DNA of 11,486 nt. Source: a bacterium. GTDB lineage: Bacteria; UBA9089; UBA9088; JAGUXG01. Below the pieces are notes generated by a model. It ran no database searches, was not told the origin of the DNA, and was given only the letters and a program-made list of their open reading frames with translations. Below are positions 6,532-11,486 of this stretch, one piece after another; the first letter of the stretch is position 1; every line of letters starts with the position of its first letter. Position numbers and translations under genes: made by a program. The DNA lies in the NCBI GenBank assembly GCA_030018505.1, contig JASEHO010000040.1, positions 1 through 11,486 on the forward strand, written 5' to 3'.

Positions 6532-6547
6532 TTACATTTTACATTGA
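6520..6547. repeat. degenerate heptad run TAATTGC/ACATTTT
   Basis: Seven-base units TAATTGC, TAATTTT, ACATTTT, ACATTGA follow one another, then ACTTTAC begins the rpsC stem-loop. Units are less alike than in the other runs, but the period holds. Confidence 0.5.
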
Positions 6548-6578
6548 ACTTTACTCGGTTACTTCAGATGAGTAAAGT
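6548..6578 (-). terminator. stem-loop after rpsC, possible terminator
   Basis: ACTTTACTC (6548-6556) pairs perfectly with GAGTAAAGT (6570-6578) around a 13-base loop, and begins 10 bases after the rpsC stop on the minus strand. No U-run follows in that direction, so it is not a textbook intrinsic terminator. It may act as a Rho-assisted end, a 3'-end stabiliser or a processing site. Confidence 0.4.
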
Positions 6579-6588
6579 GTTACTAATC

Positions 6589-7239
6589 TTAACCCTTTTG
6601 GGCATTGGCATCTTTGATTATCTCTTTCTTAAATATCCAAACCTTGATGCCAATCTTTCCGTATGTAGTCTGTGCCTCAGTAAATCCATAATCAATATCT
6701 GCTCTAAGTGTGTGAAGAGGCACTCTTCCCTCTCTATACCACTCAGATCTAGCTATCTCTGCATCATTTAATCTACCTGCGGCTGTAATCCTTACACCAA
6801 TAGCCCCTGCTGACATTACAGACTGAACAGCCCTCTTCATTGCTCGGCGATATGCGATTCTCTTCTCTATAGAACGAGCAACAGACTGGGCTATAAGAAT
6901 TGCAGAAAGGTCCGGTTCTTCTACCTCATATATCTCTACTTGAAGCTGACCGGAAACTTTTTGGGAAAGTTCTTTCTTAAGATTTTCTATTTCACTACCA
7001 CCCCTTCCAATCACAATTCCTGGACGAGCAGTATGAATATTCACTGTTATTCTCTGGCCAAACCTTTCAACTACTACCCTTTGGATACCTCCCCTTGAAA
7101 AATGCTTTTCTATAAATCCTCTAATAAAAAGGTCTTCATGGAGGTTCTTTACATAGTCGCGACGCACACCAAACCATGTTGAATCCCAATCATAGAGATA
7201 CCCTGTCCTAAAACTTCTTGGATTTACTTTATGACCCAT
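6589..7239 (-). CDS. rpsC: 30S ribosomal protein S3
   Basis: The 216-residue protein, counted from the ATG at 7239, opens with GHKVNPRSFR, matching the usual S3 start GQKVNP-. It then has HTARPGIVIGRGG with the KH-domain GRGG loop at 78-81 and the hallmark EIARSEWYREGRVPLHTLRA (161-180) of the C-terminal domain. S3 sits at the mRNA entry of the small subunit. The open frame continues 14 codons upstream to 7281, but that extension is not S3-like, and AGGAGAG five bases before 7239 fixes the start. That start lies inside the preceding 66-codon gene (16-nt overlap). rplP, the usual next gene, is absent; a repeat-rich spacer follows. ITAAGRLNDAEIAR is slightly divergent from the common sequence. 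Confidence 0.97.
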   Translation of the reverse strand: MGHKVNPRSFRTGYLYDWDSTWFGVRRDYVKNLHEDLFIRGFIEKHFSRGGIQRVVVERFGQRITVNIHTARPGIVIGRGGSEIENLKKELSQKVSGQLQVEIYEVEEPDLSAILIAQSVARSIEKRIAYRRAMKRAVQSVMSAGAIGVRITAAGRLNDAEIARSEWYREGRVPLHTLRADIDYGFTEAQTTYGKIGIKVWIFKKEIIKDANAQKG

Positions 7240-7424
7240 TTTATCTCTCCTAAAATCATCATTGTCATTGATATTGCCCAAAAGATAAAAGAAATAGACA
7301 TTATTACCATTAAAACAACATCCTTCTTTTCTCTTGCTTTATTATATCGAATCCAATGCCTTACTATATCTACTATAAATAAGGGACCAACAATCCCCAT
7401 TAAAAAAATCAAAGGCAAAGGCAT
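7224..7424 (-). CDS. unknown small membrane protein (two TM helices) between rplV and rpsC
   Basis: I do not recognise this 66-residue protein. It has two hydrophobic spans, about 2-21 and 36-59, joined by a positive loop (R22, H23, R26, K29, R31, K33, K34), and a short tail IKWVIK. By the positive-inside rule the loop would face the cytoplasm. Its ATG overlaps the rplV stop (TAATG) with no Shine-Dalgarno of its own, suggesting termination-reinitiation. Its 3' end carries the rpsC Shine-Dalgarno and overlaps the rpsC start. Being framed exactly by both ribosomal genes argues that it is translated. Standard S10 operons have nothing between rplV and rpsC. The alternative is a chance frame in a long spacer, but the two hydrophobic spans and tight coupling speak against that. 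Confidence 0.7.
   Translation of the reverse strand: MPLPLIFLMGIVGPLFIVDIVRHWIRYNKAREKKDVVLMVIMSISFIFWAISMTMMILGEIKWVIK
7245..7251 (-). promoter_or_regulatory. Shine-Dalgarno that fixes the rpsC start
   Basis: AGGAGAG on the minus strand, followed by five bases (ATAAA) and the ATG at 7239. It selects the S3-like start over the upstream in-frame ATG at 7281. Confidence 0.85.
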
Positions 7425-7759
7425 TATTTTTTTTCAAGCACCACAGTTATATGTGATGTTCTTTTTAATATTGTATCTGCTCGTCCGCGGGCGCGAGGCC
7501 TCATCCTTTTTTGCATTGGACCGCCATCAGCTGTTACCTTTTTTATAATCAACTCCTCCAGGCTCCAGGCTGGATTTATCATTTGAGCATTGGCTGCAGC
7601 TTGAGCCATAGTTTTATGAATGAGATACGCTGCTTTCTTATTCGCAAGCTGAAGGATGTTCTCGGCTCTCTTTACATCCTTTCCTTTTATGAGTTGAATC
7701 ACTTGACGAACCTTTTGTGGCGAAATCCAAAGATACCTTGATTTAGCTTTTATTTCCAT
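7424..7759 (-). CDS. rplV: 50S ribosomal protein L22
   Basis: The 111-residue protein starting MEIKAKSRYLWISPQKVRQV has the L22 globular domain. It also has the long C-terminal beta-hairpin signature DGGPMQKRMRPRARGRADTI (78-97) that lines the exit tunnel, ending RTSHITVVLEKK. Length is normal for L22. Upstream in-frame ATGs at 7798 and 7768 are rejected: the first lies inside the -35 box and the second would precede the predicted transcription start. No Shine-Dalgarno is visible before 7759, fitting a leaderless or very short-leader message. rpsS is not upstream; the neighbour there is an acyl-CoA-ligase-like gene. The stop is in TAATG with the next gene, just after a run of eight A. Confidence 0.96.
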   Translation of the reverse strand: MEIKAKSRYLWISPQKVRQVIQLIKGKDVKRAENILQLANKKAAYLIHKTMAQAAANAQMINPAWSLEELIIKKVTADGGPMQKRMRPRARGRADTILKRTSHITVVLEKK

Positions 7760-7769
7760 AAAGACCATA

Positions 7770-7798
7770 ACTATATAGATGCAGGATATTTTTGTCAA
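7770..7798 (-). promoter_or_regulatory. strong sigma70-like promoter for rplV
   Basis: On the minus strand TTGACA (7793-7798) is separated by exactly 17 bases from TATAGT (7770-7775). The -35 is perfect and the -10 matches five of six. Transcription should begin around 7760-7764, leaving 0-5 bases before the rplV ATG. Confidence 0.75.
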
Positions 7799-7846
7799 GA
7801 TAATTTAACTAAATTTGCCAAAGTCCAGAAATAATTCAAAAGGTAG

Positions 7847-9133
7847 TTACAAAACATCAGGTATCTTTTGGGTAGAAGAGGCTCTTTTGTCTGTGAGCTT
7901 TAGGATGGGCTTACTTACCCTTACCTGCCTGTAGGCAGTGAGCTTTCCAAAGTTTTGTATTTTTATTTTGGTTGGGAGGTTAAACGACCTCTGGAACTCC
8001 TCCTCTAAACCCTCAAGGCACATCTTTCCATACTCCTCAAGCTCCAATTCGATCCTGTCATCAAAAAGATAGAGATTATAATCCCCAAACAACCCATATT
8101 TGAAGATTATCTCTTCAAAACAATCCACATTGTAAAGCTCATCATTGATCTTCACGCTCAGCTCATACCTTCCCTTTGGAATAACAGATTTTTTAAAGCC
8201 ATAGGGACAGGTTGATGGAGAGATAACCACCAAGTCATCCAGGAGATAGCGAACAAAGGGTGTTGACTTCTTTAATAAATTGGTGATACATATTCTACCC
8301 TTGCCATACTCTCCAATAAGATTCAGGTTTTCATCAAAGAGTTCAACATAGTAAGCAGGCAGGATGTGCTTCTCTTTGCAGGGGCAGGTGAGGGTAAAGA
8401 AGCCCTCTACACAGGCATAGGTGTTTATGTGAGCAATGCCAAACTCTTTCTGAATTTGAGCCACCCTTGAATCACTACAAAGTTCAGCTGTGGAAAGAAG
8501 AATCTTCAGGTTATCTACCACATTATCGTACTCTTTGGGATAATCCTCCTTGATTATTCTCATCCAGCAGAGAAAATCAAGGGGCGCTCCAGCGATAATT
8601 GATGGCTTAAGCCTAACAATAGCATCAGCAATCCTGGTAGGAGGGCCTATGGTTGAGCGAGAGCCTGCATTAATAACCAACCCTCCATTTTTAACTAACA
8701 TATCAGCAAAGCTTGCCCCAGCAATAGTGAATTCTAAAGCCAGGCCATTAAGGCAGGTTCGGTTTTCCTTAAGCATAGCTTTAAGCGGAGCATTATAGGG
8801 TGAAAGCAGGGAGAGAAGATAGGCGCCATTAAACTCTTGTTTGGTATAAAATACAGGTGTAGGAGAGCCTGTAGAGCCTGTTGTTTCTGCATACCAGATG
8901 ACCTTATTTTTTAGCTCAGAGCTTAAGCGGTCATAAGGTGAAGCATCTCTTGTCATAGCTTTGGTTACCAAAGGCAACTGCTTAAAATCAGAAACCCTTT
9001 TATCGCCATAGAGACTGCGATGAAATAGGGTATTCCTCCTGGCATACTCAGCCATATCCTCTGGAGAGAGTGCTTTAAGTTTTAATAACCCAAGGAGCAT
9101 CTTCCTTCTCAACCTTTCTCTTATTCCTTCCAT
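7847..9133 (-). CDS. PaaK-like adenylate-forming enzyme (phenylacetate-CoA ligase family)
   Basis: The 428-residue protein belongs to the PaaK/CapK branch of the ANL superfamily. YAETTGSTGSPTPVFYT (81-97) is the phosphate-binding loop, NTYACVEGFF (237-246) corresponds to the adenine-contacting motif with its glutamate, TCPCKEKH (249-256) is the Cys/His segment often seen in this branch, and RYLLDDLVV (295-303) holds the ATP-ribose aspartate. The C-terminal domain (about 315-428) is present. Such enzymes activate a carboxylic acid with ATP and often pass it to CoA. The substrate cannot be read from sequence. It lies alone between the NapH-like gene and rplV, with 41 bases upstream containing heptad repeats. 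The paa pathway is not present in the window, so phenylacetate is not implied. Confidence 0.8.
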   Translation of the reverse strand: MEGIRERLRRKMLLGLLKLKALSPEDMAEYARRNTLFHRSLYGDKRVSDFKQLPLVTKAMTRDASPYDRLSSELKNKVIWYAETTGSTGSPTPVFYTKQEFNGAYLLSLLSPYNAPLKAMLKENRTCLNGLALEFTIAGASFADMLVKNGGLVINAGSRSTIGPPTRIADAIVRLKPSIIAGAPLDFLCWMRIIKEDYPKEYDNVVDNLKILLSTAELCSDSRVAQIQKEFGIAHINTYACVEGFFTLTCPCKEKHILPAYYVELFDENLNLIGEYGKGRICITNLLKKSTPFVRYLLDDLVVISPSTCPYGFKKSVIPKGRYELSVKINDELYNVDCFEEIIFKYGLFGDYNLYLFDDRIELELEEYGKMCLEGLEEEFQRSFNLPTKIKIQNFGKLTAYRQVRVSKPILKLTDKRASSTQKIPDVL

Positions 9134-9140
9134 AACTACA

Positions 9141-9148
9141 TCACCTCC
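9141..9148 (-). promoter_or_regulatory. near-perfect Shine-Dalgarno for the PaaK-like gene
   Basis: GGAGGTGA on the minus strand, complementary to the 16S anti-Shine-Dalgarno and seven bases from the ATG at 9133. It is the strongest ribosome-binding site I can see in the window and supports this start. Confidence 0.85.
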
Positions 9149-9176
9149 ACTAAAAACTAAAAACTAATAACTGTTT
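9149..9176. repeat. heptanucleotide tandem repeat ACTAAAA-type
   Basis: Units ACTAAAA, ACTAAAA, ACTAATA, ACTGTTT fill the 41-base spacer between the NapH-like and PaaK-like genes, directly next to the Shine-Dalgarno and running into the stop codon of the upstream gene. Confidence 0.6.
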
Positions 9177-10263
9177 ACTTCTCAACGCTCCATCTTCTTG
9201 CCCCACTTTTGCAGAGCTTGATGCACCTACTGCACATAATGCAGTTTGTCCAGTCTAAAAATTTGTCCTTTCGTAAATCTACATTCATAGGGCAGGACGA
9301 TAAACACTTTTGGCAATCATTACAATTTTCTTTCAAGTAAACCACCCTGACTAAGGAAATCTTGTTAAAAAGACCGAGCAATCCACCTAAAGGGCAGAGA
9401 GATCGGCAGAAGAATCTGCCTGAAAAAAGCAGGACGAAGAGTAAAAAGGCTATTCCTAAGATTATGTGGTATAAAAGGATGGGATGAGAAAGCCCTTCGC
9501 TAAATACAGGTTTGGCTGTGGTCAGGTAATAGGGCAATAGCCCATAGACCAAGCCACTGTGGCAGAGATAGGTGCAGAAGGGCAAGTGGTCCTGTCCAAA
9601 GAAGGCTAAAGAGAAGATGGGAATAAGGGCTAAAACGATATATTTTCCCATAGAGAATCCAGAAGGAAGCCGTATCTTCAAAGAAACCTTGTTTAAGATG
9701 TCAGCTAATAGCCCAAAGGGACAGAGCCAACCACAGACCCATCTGCCCAGTGCCAGACCCACCAGGAGCAAAGAACCCAGGATAAAGAAGGGAAATCTAA
9801 GCTCTAAAAGCATCGCCTGCAGAGAACCTATGGGGCAGGCACCTGTAGCCATTTCACAAGCCTGGCAGTTCAGGAATGGAAATGCTCCAAACCCTGTCCT
9901 TTGAACCGGGCAGAGCCCACTCACCCTCAGCACACCAAGCCTCGTGATGATAAAGGCTATCCACTGGACAAGCCATCTTTTGATGCCGAGCCTAAGCTCT
10001 ATATTCTTTATCAAGACAAGGATCAAAACTAAGGGAAAGATAATGCCAATGATAATTATCAGGGGACGGCTTTCTATCTCATCAAAGTGATATTTCTTTT
10101 TGCTGGCTAAGTCTTCTACACCAGGCGATAATAGATTGACAAAGCTTTTCCCACCTGGCAGGTCAAAGTTTCCATAGCTATTGAACCCCTGGATAACCCT
10201 TAGGTCATTAGCCAATAGTCCTAAGACCATTAGAGTGATAGCGAGAATCAACAGTCTCTTCAT
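9175..10263 (-). CDS. NapH/NosR-type membrane polyferredoxin (4Fe-4S)
   Basis: The 362-residue integral membrane protein has hydrophobic spans near 4-18, 67-87, 155-172, 207-224 and 263-282. It carries two CxxxCP motifs, CGWLCP (177-182) and CRSLCP (286-291), the signature of the NapH/NosR/RdxA group, and C230/C234 in FCTYLC. Two ferredoxin clusters form the C-terminal domain: CNDCQKCLSSCP (314-325) and CIMCSRCIKLC (341-351). An additional cysteine set, C118, C133, C136 and C143, lies near the second membrane region. Such proteins pass electrons between the quinone pool and periplasmic or cytoplasmic partners. No reductase gene is adjacent, so the partner is unknown. It follows aroC by 15 bases, probably on the same transcript, with only a weak GAGAA ribosome-binding site. 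Confidence 0.88.
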   Translation of the reverse strand: MKRLLILAITLMVLGLLANDLRVIQGFNSYGNFDLPGGKSFVNLLSPGVEDLASKKKYHFDEIESRPLIIIIGIIFPLVLILVLIKNIELRLGIKRWLVQWIAFIITRLGVLRVSGLCPVQRTGFGAFPFLNCQACEMATGACPIGSLQAMLLELRFPFFILGSLLLVGLALGRWVCGWLCPFGLLADILNKVSLKIRLPSGFSMGKYIVLALIPIFSLAFFGQDHLPFCTYLCHSGLVYGLLPYYLTTAKPVFSEGLSHPILLYHIILGIAFLLFVLLFSGRFFCRSLCPLGGLLGLFNKISLVRVVYLKENCNDCQKCLSSCPMNVDLRKDKFLDWTNCIMCSRCIKLCKSGARRWSVEK

Positions 10264-10278
10264 TTATTCTCGGTATAA

Positions 10279-11331
10279 CTATTTTTTCAAAAGAGACGAA
10301 GACGAAATTTTAGATGGATGGATGTATCCAGAGCAGATAAGCTCGTCTGTCAGGATTATTCCAGCCATAGCCTCAGCAATTGGGGCTACCCTCGGTGTGA
10401 AGTTCAGATCAAATCTACCCTTGCATTCAATCATCGCCTCTTTCATCTCTTTTATATTGACTGTCTTTTGGGGCTTTGATATGGCTGGGGTTGGTTTTAC
10501 GGCTATAGTGACCACCAGATCCTCTCCTGTGCTTATGCCAGAAAGAAGACCGCCGGCATTATTTGTCCTACACCGTATTTTACCATTATTAAGATAGAAT
10601 TCATCGTTGCTTTCGCTTGCTTTCATTTTTGCCGAAGAAAAACCAGCACCTATCTCTACACCCTTTATGCCGCCAATACTCATTAAGGCTAAGGCAAGCT
10701 CTGCATCAAGTTTTCCAAAGATTGGGCTTCCTGCTCCAACTGGTAGATTCTTTGCCCTGAGTTCTACTATTCCACCTGTGCTCTCTCCATCATTAGCATT
10801 TTCCAAACTGGCCTCCTTTGCTTTTTGATAGCTTTCTTTGGAATTGATGGGAATACCTGCCATTTCAATCACCCTTGATTCTATGCCTATTTCAAAATAC
10901 GAGAGAACCTTTTTTGCTACAGCGCCTGCAGCCAGGCGAGCAATACACTCCCTCCCTGATGCCCTGCCTCCACCCCTAAACTCTCTATGGCCATATTTTT
11001 CTATGTAGGTATAATCTGCATGGCCTGGTCTTATCAGGTCTTGAAGTTGTTTATAATTACTGGTTTTATAATCTATGTTGTGGATAATGATAGAGATGGG
11101 TGTGCCGAGAGTCCTGTTCTGAAACCATCCAGATAAGATCTCAAATTTGTTTGGTTCATCTCTTTTAGTGCCCAATTCAATATCCGGGATGTCTCTGGCC
11201 AGTTCCTTCTCAATATCCCCTAAGGATAAAAAAACGCCTGCTGGGCATCCATCTATAACCGCTCCAAGAGCCTGGCCATGTGACTCTCCCCAAGTAGTAA
11301 CCACAAAAAGCCTACCGATGCTATTTGACAT
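10279..11331 (-). CDS. aroC: chorismate synthase
   Basis: The 350-residue protein converts 5-enolpyruvylshikimate-3-phosphate to chorismate using reduced FMN, the last step of the shikimate pathway. Family motifs are GESHGQALGAVIDGCPAG (15-32, catalytic H18), RPGHADYTY (101-109, H104), the FRGGGRASGR region (118-127), TNNAGGLLSGISTG (256-269) and APIAEAMAGIILTD (316-329). Length is typical. Some normally conserved positions differ: the arginine-rich RRxPG segment after motif 1 reads ARDIPDIELGT, and the usual GRHDP reads GRFDL (305-309). Both catalytic histidines remain, so I regard it as an active but divergent enzyme. AAGG nine bases upstream and a strong promoter support the start at 11331. 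No other aro genes are in view. Confidence 0.95.
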   Translation of the reverse strand: MSNSIGRLFVVTTWGESHGQALGAVIDGCPAGVFLSLGDIEKELARDIPDIELGTKRDEPNKFEILSGWFQNRTLGTPISIIIHNIDYKTSNYKQLQDLIRPGHADYTYIEKYGHREFRGGGRASGRECIARLAAGAVAKKVLSYFEIGIESRVIEMAGIPINSKESYQKAKEASLENANDGESTGGIVELRAKNLPVGAGSPIFGKLDAELALALMSIGGIKGVEIGAGFSSAKMKASESNDEFYLNNGKIRCRTNNAGGLLSGISTGEDLVVTIAVKPTPAISKPQKTVNIKEMKEAMIECKGRFDLNFTPRVAPIAEAMAGIILTDELICSGYIHPSKISSSSLLKK

Positions 11332-11377
11332 TCTTTTCTACCTTATCTTGCTTTTTACAAAAAAGTATGACAATGTT

Positions 11378-11406
11378 ATTATAGGCAGGTATAATATAAA
11401 AATCAA
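11378..11406 (-). promoter_or_regulatory. sigma70-like promoter for aroC
   Basis: On the minus strand TTGATT (11401-11406) is followed after 17 bases by a perfect TATAAT (11378-11383). Transcription would start near 11371, giving a leader of about 40 bases that contains AAGG before the aroC ATG. It probably also serves the NapH-like gene. The 80 bases beyond, to the window end, hold no gene I can identify. Confidence 0.8.
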
Positions 11407-11486
11407 CTATAACTTACGCTGTAATGTAATCCCTCAGTTATGGGCTTCTGAAAGGTACAGGATGTCAAGGCTAAGGGAGTAACCAG

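Larger units (their letters stand above)
5974..6588. other. gene-free spacer rich in short repeats
   Basis: These 615 bp between rpsC and gatC hold no gene I can support. They contain heptanucleotide runs (6079-6117, 6463-6490, 6520-6547), a 12-bp inverted repeat (6477-6531), a 9-bp stem-loop just after rpsC, and a second copy of the 17-mer found at 58-74. I looked for tRNA-like arms and for a gatC promoter and found neither convincingly. A 27-codon plus-strand frame at 6246-6329 is too short to call. Confidence 0.7.

Noticed and set aside
7239..7281. 14-codon N-terminal extension of rpsC
   Set aside because: Not S3-like, and the internal ATG at 7239 has an ideal Shine-Dalgarno and restores the conserved S3 start.
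7759..7798. 13-codon N-terminal extension of rplV
   Set aside because: The upstream ATG overlaps the -35 box of the predicted promoter, and L22 homology starts at 7759.

Overview
The window is bacterial DNA of moderate to low GC content with every convincing gene on the minus strand, so transcription runs from high to low coordinates. Chorismate synthase, ribosomal proteins L22 and S3, GatC, a c-di-GMP phosphodiesterase-type response regulator and strong sigma70-like promoters indicate a bacterium that carries out two-component/c-di-GMP signalling. The membrane polyferredoxin hints at anaerobic or microaerobic redox metabolism. The S10 ribosomal cluster is broken up, which fits an uncultured or deep-branching lineage, but the phylum cannot be named from this sequence.

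Layout in transcription order. (1) 11486-9134: a promoter (TTGATT-17-TATAAT), aroC and a NapH-like membrane iron-sulfur protein. (2) 9133-7847: a PaaK-like adenylate-forming enzyme behind a near-perfect Shine-Dalgarno. (3) 7798-6589: a short ribosomal operon, rplV - unknown 66-residue two-TM protein - rpsC, with a consensus promoter so close to rplV that its message should be almost leaderless. Neither rpsS nor rplP is adjacent, so this pair is detached from the usual S10 operon. (4) 6588-5974: 615 bp without a convincing gene, holding heptanucleotide tandem repeats, inverted repeats and a dispersed 17-mer. (5) 5973-88: a tightly packed chain gatC - ATP-grasp ligase - HD-GYP regulator copy B - DNA methyltransferase - putative restriction endonuclease - HD-GYP regulator copy A - truncated methyltransferase fragment - full class I methyltransferase.

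The main finding is in block 5. A type II restriction-modification pair lies between two direct copies of the same HD-GYP regulator gene. The ~1.03 kb copies share one offset (2772 bp) without indels and differ at a single base over their inner 997 bp. This matches the 'insertion with long target duplication' described for restriction-modification systems. Gene order implies an ancestral gatC - ATP-grasp - HD-GYP - methyltransferase operon. The insertion kept both regulator copies intact and kept every junction overlapping or nearly so. A second duplication, a 254-bp tandem repeat of the start of the downstream methyltransferase, ends within about 36 bp of the edge of the first, so the regulator/methyltransferase junction looks like a rearrangement hotspot.

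The second point of interest is the unrecognised two-helix membrane protein placed between rplV and rpsC and joined to both by overlapping start and stop codons.
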